Assembly (NCBI RefSeq): GCF_039522025.1
Contig: NZ_BAAADB010000029.1
Coordinates: forward strand, 349,634-413,633
From: Deinococcus depolymerans
Lineage (GTDB): Bacteria; Deinococcota; Deinococci; Deinococcales; Deinococcaceae
DNA length: 64,000 nt
Direction of reading: 5' to 3'
Made by a program: the position numbers and the translations under genes. Below, one piece after another: positions 28,325 through 40,128 of this stretch. The notes under the pieces were generated by a model. It was not told the DNA's origin, did no database searches, and was given only the letters and a program-made list of their open reading frames with translations. Numbering within the stretch: the first letter of the stretch is position 1; every line of letters starts with the position of its first letter.

Positions 28325-29589
28325 GCCCGCTCCCCGCCGCCCGCGCCGGCACCCACGGCGCGGCCCAGGCCGCCGGCGCACAGTTCACGCGCCCGCCCCC
28401 GCGCCCAGGCGTCCGCCTCGCCCAGCGAGTCCCAGGTCAGGTCGCCGCCCGGCGTCTCGTCCAGCAGCCGCTCGATCAGGCGCGGAATGTCCATGAACCC
28501 GATCTGCCCGGCCAGGAAGGCGTCCACGGCAACCTCGTCGGCGGCGTTCAGCACGACCGGCGCCAGCCCCCCGGCGTTCCCGGCGCGGTACGCCAGTTCC
28601 AGGCACGGAAAGCGCCGCAGGTCCGGCGCGCGGAACTCCCAGTCGCCCAGCAGCGGCCACGACCCGTGCGACGCGACCTCCGGCCCGCGCCGCGCGCCCC
28701 GCACGTCCCCCGGACGCTGCATCCCGGTCGGCGCGGCGTCGATGGCGTACGCGATGGGCAGCCGCATGTCCGTCGGCCCGAACTGCGCCTTCAGGCTCCC
28801 GTCCCGGAAGCGCACGGCCGCGTGCACGATGCTCTGCGGGTGCACCACGACGCCCACCTGCGACAGCGGCAGCCCGTACAGGCTGGCGCACTCCATGACC
28901 TCCAGGCCCTTGTTCAGCAGCGTGGCGCTGTCCAGCGTCACCTTCGGCCCCATGCTCCAGGACGGGTGGCGCAGCGCCTGCTCGGGCGTCACGCCGCTCA
29001 GGTCGTCCGGTCCCAGCCGGAACGGCCCGCCGGACGCCGTCAGGATCAGCTCGGCCACGTCCGCCATGTCCTCGCCGGTCAGGCACTGGAACATGCCCGT
29101 GTGCTCGCTGTCCACCGGCACGACCCGCCCGCCGCCCACCGCCGCCGCCTGCCACATCAGGTGCGCGGCCGTGACCATCGCCTCCTTGGTGGCCAGCGCC
29201 ACCGCCTGCCCGGCCTCCAGCGCCGCGCGGGTCGGGGCCAGCCCGATCAGGCCGCTCATGGCGTTCACGACCACGTCTGCACGCTGCGAGGCCACCTCGG
29301 ACGGGTCCGCGATCACCTGCGTCAGTCCCGACAGGCGCGAGCGGGCCTCGCCCAGCACGCCCTCCTGCACACTGACCAGACCGGGCCGGAACTCCCGGAC
29401 CTGCGCTTCCAGCAGGTCCAGGTTCCGCCCGGCGGCCAGCGCCGTGACCTGCCAGCCACGCTCCCGCGCCACGTCCAGCGCCTGCGTGCCGATACTGCCG
29501 GTACTGCCCAGCACGGCGATGGCCTGCACCGCACTGGCCTGCACCTGCCCGGCCTGCGCCGCGCCGCTCTCTGCCTGCTCTCGCTTCAT
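28321..29589 (-). CDS. dxr: 1-deoxy-D-xylulose 5-phosphate reductoisomerase
   Basis: This 422-residue enzyme makes 2-C-methylerythritol 4-phosphate, the committed step of the non-mevalonate isoprenoid pathway that feeds undecaprenyl carriers, quinones and carotenoids. It shows the NADPH motif [22 protein letters not shown], the metal site [12 protein letters not shown], the phosphate loop SGGPF and [18 protein letters not shown] at 29589 or GTG at 29592 are both possible; TAGCAT at 29598-29603 supports this region as the start. The preceding 318-nt gap (29590-29907) holds only repeat copies and this promoter. Confidence 0.94.
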
Positions 29590-29597
29590 CACCCTGC

Positions 29598-29603
29598 ATG
29601 CTA
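29598..29603 (-). promoter_or_regulatory. -10 box for dxr-rseP
   Basis: Reverse-strand TAGCAT lies 8 nt before the ATG at 29589, suggesting that dxr-rseP have their own promoter downstream of the repeat units that separate them from cdsA. Confidence 0.45.
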
Positions 29604-29691
29604 GAGCATCCGCCGCAGAAGTCTGTACGCGCCCAGCCCAGGCCGGCCGCGCATGGCGTCGGCAACCCGGCGCTGTCCCGGGGAACGAATC

Positions 29692-29849
29692 ATACGGACT
29701 GCCGTTTGTTTCGTTCACAGATCGGACCACCACCGATCCATCAACTCCACGTCCGGAACCCGTTACTCTCCTGCTCTGCGGCGCAGCTCTCCGAGTCGCA
29801 TCCGCTCGGATTGAATGGTCTTTGCAGCCCATTCAATCGGAGTCCGTAT
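29692..29849 (+). repeat. Dispersed repeat, copy 5 (type B)
   Basis: A full-length unit: ATACGGACTGCC start, hairpin I as GATCGG-ACCACCA-CCGATC (type B core, one outer pair lost), a GCTCTGCGGCGCAGCTC element, hairpin II GGATTGAATGG...CCCATTCAATC and a GGAGTCCGTATCA end. It sits in the cdsA-dxr gap. Confidence 0.9.
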
Positions 29850-29908
29850 CAGACGGCAGTCCGCTCGGATGGAATGGTGGTGGCAACCCATTCGATCGGA
29901 GTCCGTGT
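29850..29908 (+). repeat. Dispersed repeat, copy 5b (tandem partial)
   Basis: A second hairpin II unit directly follows copy 5: GCTCGGATGGAATGG...CCCATTCGATCGGAGTCC with matched changes on both arms. It ends GTCCGTGT, whose last T is part of the reverse-strand TGA stop of cdsA. Confidence 0.82.
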
Positions 29909-30738
29909 CACTGCGAGAACAGGCTGATGTGCAGGAACAGGTACGTGGCCGGCACCGCGAACAGCAGGCTGTCGATGCGGTCCAGGAACCCCCCGTGACC
30001 GGGCAGGCTGTTACCGCTGTCCTTGGTGTTCAGTGACCGCTTGATCAGGCTCTCGGCCAGGTCGCCCAGCTGACTGGCACTTGCCACCAGAACCGAGTAC
30101 AGCAGCGCCTCCAGCGGGGACCAGATGCCGGTCAGGGTGGTCAGGGCCAGCACGATCACGAAACTGGCCAGCAGCCCCCCGATGGCCCCCTCGACGGTCT
30201 TGCCGGGACTGACTTCCGGGGCCAGCTTGCGCCGCCCGAAGAAATGCCCGGTGAAGTACGCCCCGATATCCGCCGCGAAGGTCGCCAGCAGCGGCAACGC
30301 GAAGTACAGCAGGCCGCGGTCCGCATCCGGGCTGTAACGCAGCATCAGGAAATACCCCAGCAGCCACGGAATGTACAGCAGCCCGAACACCGAGTACACG
30401 ATCCGCTCCAGTGGCCGCTCGCCGGGCCGGATCACCTCGATCACCAGCAGGTACGCCACGGCGACCGTCATGACCGCCTCGCGCCACGACCCGCCGGGCC
30501 ACGGCGCCTGCGGCCACATGGGCAGGCTCGCCAGGATCAGCGCCACGGCGAACACCCCCAGGCTCACGCGTCGCACGTCGATGTCGTTGCGGTCGAGCAT
30601 GCGGATGTACTCGTACAGCCCCATGACCGACACGAACAGCAGCGCCGGCAGCATGGCCCACCAGCCGGTCCACACGACCGCGCTGATGATCGCGAACCCC
30701 ACCACGCTGGTCAGGACGCGGCTGCTCAGCGACTCCAC
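29908..30738 (-). CDS. cdsA: Phosphatidate cytidylyltransferase
   Basis: The 276-residue integral membrane enzyme makes CDP-diacylglycerol from phosphatidate and CTP for phospholipid synthesis. About eight hydrophobic helices are visible, and the C-terminal family signature is complete: SLIKRSLNTKDSGN then LPGHGGFLDRID (about residues 223-249) with the metal-binding aspartates. The GTG at 30738 is preferred because GGAGG lies 5 nt in front; the longer frame starts inside the frr-cdsA hairpin. Its stop codon is shared with repeat copy 5b. uppS, which often sits between frr and cdsA, is absent. Confidence 0.93.
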   Translation of the reverse strand: MESLSSRVLTSVVGFAIISAVVWTGWWAMLPALLFVSVMGLYEYIRMLDRNDIDVRRVSLGVFAVALILASLPMWPQAPWPGGSWREAVMTVAVAYLLVIEVIRPGERPLERIVYSVFGLLYIPWLLGYFLMLRYSPDADRGLLYFALPLLATFAADIGAYFTGHFFGRRKLAPEVSPGKTVEGAIGGLLASFVIVLALTTLTGIWSPLEALLYSVLVASASQLGDLAESLIKRSLNTKDSGNSLPGHGGFLDRIDSLLFAVPATYLFLHISLFSQ

Positions 30739-30752
30739 GCGGCCTCCAGAAG

Positions 30753-30812
30753 GGACGTGGGCTGTGGGCCGTGGGGTGTTGCACCACACGCCACGGCCCG
30801 CAGCCCACGTCC
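30753..30812 (-). terminator. Long hairpin between frr and cdsA
   Basis: A 22-bp stem (30753-30774 with 30791-30812) has one G-T wobble and a 16-nt loop. No T-tract follows on the reverse strand, so it may be a partial terminator, attenuator or processing site in the operon. Confidence 0.5.
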
Positions 30813-30826
30813 TGTCTCAGGCGTCC

Positions 30827-31378
<552 letters not shown>

Positions 31379-31487
31379 GGTCAGGGCCTCCTTGGAAATG
31401 AAATGATTTCGCTCGCGGGGATTGTAGCGCAGCGCGGCCCGGCCTTCCGGTGCGGCCGGTCAGCTGACCACGCCCGGCGGGTGCGGG

Positions 31488-33199
<1,712 letters not shown>

Positions 33200-33353
33200 G
33201 TCATGCCTCCAGGGTCGGTCCCAGCGTGTGGGTCCGGGTGAGGGGTTCGCCCGGCAGTCCGGGCGTGAGCGTGGGCCGCGGTCGGGGCAGGAGAAAAGGG
33301 TGGTCCGAAGCGTTTGCGCCGGACAGCACCCTTCCTCCCGGCCCGGTCCGGGC

Positions 33354-34106
33354 TTAGTTCTCGGTCTGCTCGGTCTCGGTCGCTTCCGCGGCGACTTCGC
33401 CCTCGGCCGCGCCGACGTCCTCGCCGCCGCCACGCGCCTCGACGAGCAGGTCGCCGATGCGGTGCGTGATCAGCTGGATGGAGCGGATCGCGTCGTCGTT
33501 ACCGGGAACGATGTAGTCGATGACGTCCGGGTCGCTGTCCGTGTCGGCCAGCGCGATGACGGGAATCCCCAGCTTGTTGGCTTCCTGCACGGCGATGACT
33601 TCCTTGGTGGGGTCCACCACGAAGATCGCGTCAGGCAGGCGGTTCATCTTGCGGATGCCACCCACGAAGCGCTGCAGACGCTCGCGCTCGGCGGCGAGCT
33701 TGATGCGCTCGGCCTTCAGGCGGTCGTTGATGCGGCCGGACTCGAACATCTCGTCGAGTTCGTTCAGGCGGTCGATGCGGGTGCGCATGGTCTTGAAGTT
33801 CGTGAGCATCCCGCCGAGCCAGCGGCTGGTGACGAAGGGCATGCCGGTGCGGCGCGCTTCGAGTTCCACGATCTCCTGGGCCTGCTTCTTGGTGCCGACG
33901 AACAGGATGACGCCGCCACGCTCGGACAGTTCCTTGATGAAGTCGAAGGAACGGTCCACCTGCTTGAGGGTCTTCTGCAGGTCGATGATGAAGATGCCGT
34001 TACGCTCGGCGAAGATGAAACGCTTGAACTTGGGGTTCCAGCGCTTGGTTTCGTGACCGAAGTGAACCCCGGCCTCCAGCAGTTGCTTCATGGAGATGTA
34101 CGACAT
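33354..34106 (-). CDS. rpsB: 30S ribosomal protein S2
   Basis: The 250-residue protein binds the small subunit and recruits S1-type contacts. LLEAGVHFGHETKRWNPK at residues about 9-26, FVGTKKQAQEIV and PDAIFVVDPTKEVIAVQEANKLGIP are diagnostic. The C-terminal 25 residues are an acidic, glycine/glutamate-rich extension. The ATG at 34106 follows CAGGAG. A perfect TATAAT lies about 137 nt upstream, leaving a long 5' leader that could host S2 autoregulation. Confidence 0.97.
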   Translation of the reverse strand: MSYISMKQLLEAGVHFGHETKRWNPKFKRFIFAERNGIFIIDLQKTLKQVDRSFDFIKELSERGGVILFVGTKKQAQEIVELEARRTGMPFVTSRWLGGMLTNFKTMRTRIDRLNELDEMFESGRINDRLKAERIKLAAERERLQRFVGGIRKMNRLPDAIFVVDPTKEVIAVQEANKLGIPVIALADTDSDPDVIDYIVPGNDDAIRSIQLITHRIGDLLVEARGGGEDVGAAEGEVAAEATETEQTEN

Positions 34107-34242
34107 GTGAACTCCTGAGCGTTGAAATGTGGGACAAGTTTGCCGTTCTCGTGCCAGCCCAGCGTCATGAACGCCGAAGGTGGGCCAGGCCGGGCGCGAC
34201 GCTCCAGCGCGCACGGCGGGTCACGGGGGCACCCAAACGGGA

Positions 34243-34248
34243 ATTATA
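34243..34248 (-). promoter_or_regulatory. -10 box of the rpsB operon
   Basis: Reverse-strand TATAAT, the only perfect consensus -10 I noticed among these start regions. No matching TTGACA is seen 17 nt upstream. It predicts an approximately 130-nt untranslated leader before rpsB. Confidence 0.5.
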
Positions 34249-34289
34249 CGACATCGGACGCACGGGTGGGAGGGGGGACGCCGGGCGGA

Positions 34290-34340
34290 CAGCTGATGGC
34301 AGAAGGCTGATAGCAGATGGCGGATGGTTGATGGCGGATG
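34290..34340. repeat. Degenerate GATGGC direct repeats
   Basis: Five or so imperfect copies of a (T/C)GATGGC(A/G) word lie between the rpsB promoter and the 3' end of the kinase gene. This looks like slippage-generated low-complexity spacer. Confidence 0.5.
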
Positions 34341-34342
34341 GC

Positions 34343-35137
34343 TCAGTGGAGGCTGTGGGCCAGCGCCGAGACTGCCAGCGACTGCCGGGCCTGCTCCATC
34401 TGGGCGTCCTCCAGATGCCACGCCGCCGAGAGGGCCGCGTACGCCCCCACCCACGCCAGCAGGCGCGTGCGGTCCAGCCCGGCCTCCTGCGCGATCAGGG
34501 CCGACTGCCGTTCCAGCCGCCCCGACGTCAGCGCGTGCGCCAGCGTGGGATTGCACAGCATGTTCGCGAAATCGAAGGTCCGCTCGCCGGTCAGTCCCTT
34601 CGGGTCGATCACCAGCCAGCCGCGCTCCGGGCTGCGCAGCACGTTCCCGTGGTGCAGGTCTCCGTGCAGGGGCCGCACGTCACGCTGATCCGCCAGCAGG
34701 CGCTGCGCGGTGACCCAGGCCTGCCTGAACACGCCGCCCAGCTCGGCGCTCTCGGCCAACTCCTCGAACCACTCCCAGAGTGTGAGCAGCGAGGATGGAT
34801 GGTCAGGGCGTTGCTGATGGACTTGGACAGCTGCGCTGCACAGAATCTGTGTCGCTGCGGAATCCTGGTTGCCGAGAGCCATTTCGGCCAGAGCCGGTTC
34901 TGGATGTAATCGCTCCATCAGCAGCCCCCGACCGCCCTTGCGGAATACCTGAGCTGCCCCCTGCCCGTCCAGCCACACCATCAGGTCGTAGCCACGGACC
35001 TCCACCACACTGCGGGTCACCTTCAGCATCGCCGCCCGGCCCTGCCAGCGCACGGGCATCAGGTCGCTGCTGGTCGTGCGGATCGCCGCGCCGTCCGGTG
35101 TCAGATTCCAGCGCATCATGTACCCGTCCAGACCCAT
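34343..35137 (-). CDS. APH(6)/hydroxyurea-kinase-like phosphotransferase
   Basis: The 264-residue product belongs to the aminoglycoside/hydroxyurea phosphotransferase group (streptomycin 6-kinase-like). It shows VFRKGGRGLLMERL (about 80-93), the catalytic loop PLHGDLHHGNVL (about 158-169) and the metal site WLVIDPKGLTGERTFDFANML. True resistance kinases and housekeeping relatives share these motifs, so the substrate is undetermined. ATG at 35137 is preferred to GTG at 35152, because a -10-like CAGACT lies 6 nt before it. It is divergent from uppP. Confidence 0.82.
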   Translation of the reverse strand: MGLDGYMMRWNLTPDGAAIRTTSSDLMPVRWQGRAAMLKVTRSVVEVRGYDLMVWLDGQGAAQVFRKGGRGLLMERLHPEPALAEMALGNQDSAATQILCSAAVQVHQQRPDHPSSLLTLWEWFEELAESAELGGVFRQAWVTAQRLLADQRDVRPLHGDLHHGNVLRSPERGWLVIDPKGLTGERTFDFANMLCNPTLAHALTSGRLERQSALIAQEAGLDRTRLLAWVGAYAALSAAWHLEDAQMEQARQSLAVSALAHSLH

Positions 35138-35187
35138 AAGCCCAGTCTGCACCCAAAGAGGGACGCCCGGCCGGTGGTGACAGGGCT

Positions 35188-35193
35188 TACACT
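35188..35193 (+). promoter_or_regulatory. -10 box for uppP
   Basis: TACACT, 8 nt before the ATG at 35202. Confidence 0.45.
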
Positions 35194-35201
35194 CGGCAAC
35201 T

Positions 35202-36026
35202 ATGGACTGGTTCTACGCAATCGTTTACGGCATCGTCGAGGGCATCACGGAATTCCTGCCGATCAGCTCGACCGGCCACCTGATCCTCACGGGGAACCTG
35301 CTGGGCGTCCCGTGGACCAAGGAAGTCAAGGACACCTTCGAGGTCGTCATTCAGGGCGGCGCGATCCTGGCCGTCCTCGCGTACTACTGGAAGGACTTCC
35401 TGCAGATCCGCCGCATCGGCACCGACCGCAGCCAGCAGACGCTCTGGCTGGGCGTGCTCGTCGCCTGCATTCCCGCCGTGATCCTGGGCCTGCTGTTCGG
35501 GGACGCCATCAAGGCGAACCTGTTCCGGCCCAGCGTGGTCGCCTGGGCGCTGATCGTGGGCGGCGTGATCATCTGGCTGCTCGAGAGCCGCCGCGTCACC
35601 CCGAACGTGGACGCCATCGAGAAGATCGGCGTGCCCCGCAGCCTGATGATCGGCGCGGTGCAGTGCCTCGCGCTGCTGTGGCCCGGCTTCTCCCGCAGCG
35701 CCAGCTCCATCCTGGGCGGCATGGTCCTGGGCCTCGACCGGCCCACTGCCACCAAATTCAGCTTCTACCTGGGCGTTCCCACCCTGGGCGGCGCGGCCCT
35801 GCTGGACTTCATCAAGAGCCGCGACATCCTCGCGGAGATCGGCGTGGGGAACGTGCTGCTGGGCGCCGGCGTGTCGTTCGTGGTCGCGTACCTCAGCATC
35901 GGCTGGCTGCTGCGGTTCGTGTCCACCAACACCTTCAAGCCCTTCGCGATCTACCGCGTGGTGGTGGGCGTCCTGATCCTGATCCTGATCGCCACGGGCG
36001 TCCTGAGCAACGGCAACCTCGCCTGA
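35202..36026 (+). CDS. uppP: Undecaprenyl-diphosphatase
   Basis: The 274-residue inner-membrane phosphatase recycles the undecaprenyl carrier used for cell-wall and glycan export; loss or overproduction changes bacitracin sensitivity. The two active-site motifs are intact: EGITEFLPISSTGH (residues about 13-26) and PGFSRSASSI (about 165-174). About eight membrane helices are visible. The length is typical. It appears monocistronic, starting 65 nt from the divergent kinase gene. Confidence 0.96.
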   Translation: MDWFYAIVYGIVEGITEFLPISSTGHLILTGNLLGVPWTKEVKDTFEVVIQGGAILAVLAYYWKDFLQIRRIGTDRSQQTLWLGVLVACIPAVILGLLFGDAIKANLFRPSVVAWALIVGGVIIWLLESRRVTPNVDAIEKIGVPRSLMIGAVQCLALLWPGFSRSASSILGGMVLGLDRPTATKFSFYLGVPTLGGAALLDFIKSRDILAEIGVGNVLLGAGVSFVVAYLSIGWLLRFVSTNTFKPFAIYRVVVGVLILILIATGVLSNGNLA

Positions 36027-36117
36027 CCCTGCCCGCCTGACCTGACGCGCCGCTCCTGAATACCGGGAGCGGCGCGTTCGCCATGCAGACCCGCACGCGG
36101 CCTGCCAGAATCGGGGC

Positions 36118-37125
36118 GTGGTTCCCCCCACCCTCTACCGCCCGTTCCTCAGCGGCACCTACAGCGTCTCGGCCGGCCTGTACCGCCTGGGCGCGCAGCC
36201 CGTGCCGTGGCTGGACGACCCCGGCCCCGAACAGCACACCTTCACGCTGGACCGCGAGTACCCGCGCCTGATCGCCAGCAAGGCCGCCGCGCACGCCCGC
36301 GCCCTGCCCGAGTACGCCGGCGAGGCCGCCCTGACCCCGGACCTGCGGGAGGCCGCGCTGACCTTCACGGCCCGCCAGCTCGCCGCCGACAGCGGGGGAG
36401 AGATCCGCTGGGACGGCCGCACCCTGCGCAACACCCTGCTGGGCTGGCAGGCCGACCTGCACCCCCGCTGGAACGCCCTGGAGAACCTGCGGCGCTTTTC
36501 CGGCCCCCACGCCGCGCTGGTCGCGGACACCCGGCCCGTGAGCGCCCTGGATTTCCTGGGCCTGAACGCCAGCGAGGACCTCGCCCTGATCGCCCGCGAC
36601 CCCCACAGCGGACGCGACTGGCTGGCCGCCACGCACGTCCTGAACCCCCAGCACTGGGACCCCCGCGACAAACTGGGCCGCGACTTCGCGCAGGTGCACG
36701 CCCCCATTCCCGGCAGCGGCCCCATGAACGCCACCGCGCCCCGCCTGCTGGACGCCGTGATCCACCGCGGCCCGTTCGTGCGCTTCGCCTGGGGCCTGAG
36801 CACCACCGACCGCCTCGACCACCACCCCGCCGCGCCGCCCGACGCGGACCGCGACCCGCGCACCCGCTTCGACCCGCACGGCACGTTCCTGCGCGTGGAA
36901 CGCCAGACCCTGACCGGATTCCCGCACGCGAACGGGGCGCTGTTCACCATCCGCCCCTACACCCACCCGCTCACGCAGGCCGTGCAGAACCCCGCCCACG
37001 CCCGCGCCCTGGCGGCCGCCCTGCACTCCATGACCCCCGCGCAGACCGACTACAAAGGATTAACGCGGCTCCGGGACGACCTGCTGACCTGGCTCGACAC
37101 CCAGGCCCTACACTCGACCGTGTGA
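36118..37125 (+). CDS. DUF3445 heme-dependent oxidative N-demethylase-like
   Basis: The 335-residue protein matches the DUF3445/HODM alpha-like family, whose characterised members are heme-dependent oxidative N-demethylases of small methylamines. The conserved block LRVERQTLTGFPHANGALFT near residues 260-279 is the feature I recognise, along with VHAPIPGSGPMNA (about 198-210). The beta, gamma and delta subunits of the known enzyme are not nearby. The start is GTG at 36118. Its stop overlaps the GTG of the RNase gene (GTGA), and the RNase promoter lies inside its last codons. Confidence 0.8.
   Translation: MVPPTLYRPFLSGTYSVSAGLYRLGAQPVPWLDDPGPEQHTFTLDREYPRLIASKAAAHARALPEYAGEAALTPDLREAALTFTARQLAADSGGEIRWDGRTLRNTLLGWQADLHPRWNALENLRRFSGPHAALVADTRPVSALDFLGLNASEDLALIARDPHSGRDWLAATHVLNPQHWDPRDKLGRDFAQVHAPIPGSGPMNATAPRLLDAVIHRGPFVRFAWGLSTTDRLDHHPAAPPDADRDPRTRFDPHGTFLRVERQTLTGFPHANGALFTIRPYTHPLTQAVQNPAHARALAAALHSMTPAQTDYKGLTRLRDDLLTWLDTQALHSTV
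37109..37114 (+). promoter_or_regulatory. Internal -10 box for the RNase-barstar pair
   Basis: TACACT lies within the end of the DUF3445 coding sequence, 7 nt before the GTG at 37122. It would let the RNase and its inhibitor be expressed without the upstream gene. Confidence 0.45.
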
Positions 37126-37583
37126 ACCGCGCCGCGCCCACCCTCGCCGCCCTGCTCCTGAGCGGGCTCCTGACTGCCCTGCTGGGAGCCTGCGACCTGC
37201 CCCAGGATTCCCAGGTCACCCAGTCCCAACCCACCCAATCGCAGCCCGCCCCATCAAGGCCCGCCCCGCCCGCCTCCACCCGCGACCCGCACAGTGGCCT
37301 GCGCTGGATCGCCGCCCGCGACCTGCCCCGCGAGGGACAGACCCTCCTGACCCGCATCGCCCAGGGCGGCCCCTACCGCTACAGCAAGGACGGCAGCACC
37401 TTCGGGAACCGCGAACGCCTCCTGCCCCGCCAGAGCAGCGGCTACTACCGCGAGTACACCGTCCCCACCCCCGGCGAGAACGACCGGGGCGCGCGCCGCA
37501 TCGTCTGCGGCGGCCAGCCCCGCACCACCGAGTGCTACTACACCCCCGACCACTACGCCAGTTTCAGGAGAATCCACCCATGA
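37122..37583 (+). CDS. Lipoprotein barnase/RNase Sa-type ribonuclease
   Basis: The 153-residue product is a guanyl-specific-type RNase of the N1/T1/barnase superfamily. A lipoprotein signal peptide (lipobox LGAC, cysteine 24) and a Gln/Pro/Ser-rich linker (25-55) precede the RNase domain (about 57-151). The catalytic residues of RNase Sa are all in place: Glu111 in YYREYTV, Arg125/126 in GARRIV and His144 in TPDHYASF. A membrane-anchored rather than free RNase is unusual. The barstar gene overlaps it by 4 nt (ATGA), as expected for a toxin with a cytosolic inhibitor. Confidence 0.88.
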   Translation: MNRAAPTLAALLLSGLLTALLGACDLPQDSQVTQSQPTQSQPAPSRPAPPASTRDPHSGLRWIAARDLPREGQTLLTRIAQGGPYRYSKDGSTFGNRERLLPRQSSGYYREYTVPTPGENDRGARRIVCGGQPRTTECYYTPDHYASFRRIHP

Positions 37584-37978
37584 TGCAGGTCTTCGACGAA
37601 GCGCCCCAGGGCATCCAGACCGCCCCGCACGAACCCCGCATCCTTGCCGCCGGCCACCAGGTCAGCGTCCGCGAAATCAACCTCGGCGCCGCCCACGACA
37701 AGACCAGCCTCATGCTCGCCTTCCTGACCGGTCTGGGCCTGCGCGACACCTTCGGGCAGAACTGGGACGCCCTGTACGACGTCCTGACCGACCCCGACCA
37801 GCGCCCGGACCGCCTCGCGCTGCTGCTGTGCGACCACGCCCACTTCCGCCGCCGCCACCCCCACCTGAACGCCGACCTCGAACGCGTCCTGCTGGACGCG
37901 CAGGCCGAAGCCGCCCGTACCGGCCGCGCCCTGTGGCTGCTCAGCGAGGAACCCGACAGCGACACCCGCCACTGGTGA
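37580..37978 (+). CDS. Barstar-family ribonuclease inhibitor
   Basis: The 132-residue protein is a barstar homologue that should protect the cell from the RNase encoded just upstream. The inhibitory helix is recognisable in FGQNWDALYDVLTD (residues about 58-71), with Asp63 and Asp67 corresponding to the barnase-facing acidic residues. The C-terminal strand RTGRALWLLSEE is also typical. It starts with ATG at 37580 (ATG-ATG), overlapping the RNase stop, with CAGGAG in front. The dispersed repeat copy 6 begins 15 nt after its stop. Confidence 0.85.
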   Translation: MMQVFDEAPQGIQTAPHEPRILAAGHQVSVREINLGAAHDKTSLMLAFLTGLGLRDTFGQNWDALYDVLTDPDQRPDRLALLLCDHAHFRRRHPHLNADLERVLLDAQAEAARTGRALWLLSEEPDSDTRHW

Positions 37979-37992
37979 CCCCAATCCCCCTG

Positions 37993-38126
37993 ATACGGAC
38001 TGCCGTTTGTTTCGCCGACAATCCGGAAGTTCACCGGATTGCCAGCTCCACGTCCGGAGGGGCGTTTTTCTCCTGCTCTGCGGCGCAGCTCTCCGAGTCG
38101 CATCCGCTCGGATTCCGAGTCCGTAT
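37993..38126 (+). repeat. Dispersed repeat, copy 6 (type A, hairpin II lost)
   Basis: It starts TG-ATACGGACTGCC and keeps hairpin I (CAATCCGG/CCGGATTG) and the CTCTGCGGCGCAG element. The hairpin II arms are deleted (CTCGGATTCCGAGTCCGTAT). The terminal AT plus the next G form an ATG in frame with a small open frame (38125). Confidence 0.87.
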
Positions 38127-38283
38127 GACAAGAGGTGAAACGAGCATGCGCCCGGAATCACCAGGGACGCCCGCCACGGCCACATTCGGTCCCACCCTCA
38201 CCGGCCCGCCCTTGCCGTGGCCGGTGCGGGTGATCATGCGGGCCGCGCTGCGCGTCCGGGCCTCCCTGCAGGGCAAGCGGTGA
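38125..38283 (+). CDS. Doubtful 52-codon frame after repeat copy 6
   Basis: An open frame starts at the ATG formed by the end of repeat copy 6; an alternative ATG at 38146 has AGAGGTG in front. It encodes a basic, proline-rich peptide with no recognisable motif. Its TGA overlaps a GTG (GTGA) that would start the next, broken frame. It may be a real small gene or the altered 5' end of a decayed gene. Confidence 0.3.
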   Translation: MTRGETSMRPESPGTPATATFGPTLTGPPLPWPVRVIMRAALRVRASLQGKR

Positions 38284-38490
38284 GCGGCCCACCCCCTGGG
38301 ACCAGCGAGAGTACAGACCTGATCCTGTCCTACGGCCCGGCCTTCCCGTGACACTTCGCCCTGGCGTGCGCGCGGCTGTTCCTGGCGGTCCCCTCTCGCC
38401 GCGTTCCGTGGGCACGCTGGGCGCTGACCGGCGCGTCCGTGCTGGCCCTGACCGTGACGGGCGTCCTGCGGGCCGCCACCGGCAGATGTC
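38280..38490 (+). pseudogene. Remnant of a membrane-protein gene
   Basis: The frame starting GTG at 38280 reads to an in-frame TGA at about codon 24 (after SYGPAFP), then continues HFALACARLFLAVPSRR and WALTGASVLALTVTGVL, which look like coherent membrane helices. A TGG-to-TGA change would explain the break. The frame has no natural stop before the tRNA terminator. I read it as a decayed or truncated gene. The rest of 38127-38529 contains only this and the terminator. Confidence 0.4.
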
Positions 38491-38495
38491 AAAAG

Positions 38496-38524
38496 CAAGA
38501 ACCCCCGTCCTGGACGGGGGTTTT
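38496..38524. terminator. Terminator of tRNA-Lys
   Basis: AACCCCCGTC-CTG-GACGGGGGTT is a perfect 10-bp stem followed by TTTT on the plus strand and by a CTTGCTTTT tail on the minus strand. It probably ends the leftward tRNA transcript. Confidence 0.85.
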
Positions 38525-38529
38525 CCTGG

Positions 38530-38602
<73 letters not shown>

Positions 38603-38720
38603 AGCTGGTGTTCGCCTTGTGCGTGCCGTGTGGGCGCGTTCTCAGCGGGAGTGAGTATATGTGGCGCGTGCCGGAGTGTCAACACCCGCCCCGGCTGTGG
38701 CGCGGGGCGGGTGCGGCGGG

Positions 38721-40061
<1,341 letters not shown>

Positions 40062-40067
40062 GCTGTC

Positions 40068-40073
40068 ACGCTA
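40068..40073 (-). promoter_or_regulatory. -10 box for ffh
   Basis: Reverse-strand TAGCGT, 6 nt before the ATG at 40061. It is back-to-back with the promoter of the 40129 gene. Confidence 0.45.
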
Positions 40074-40115
40074 CCACGCAGCCCCATGTGCGTCTGTGCC
40101 GTGGGTGCCGACTGC

Positions 40116-40121
40116 TACGCT
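40116..40121 (+). promoter_or_regulatory. -10 box for the 40129 gene
   Basis: TACGCT, 7 nt before the ATG at 40129. Confidence 0.5.
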
Positions 40122-40128
40122 GCCCGGC

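Noticed and set aside
34290..34340. GATGGC repeats as a regulatory array
   Set aside because: The copies are irregular in spacing and sequence and lie just past a gene end; slippage is the simpler explanation.
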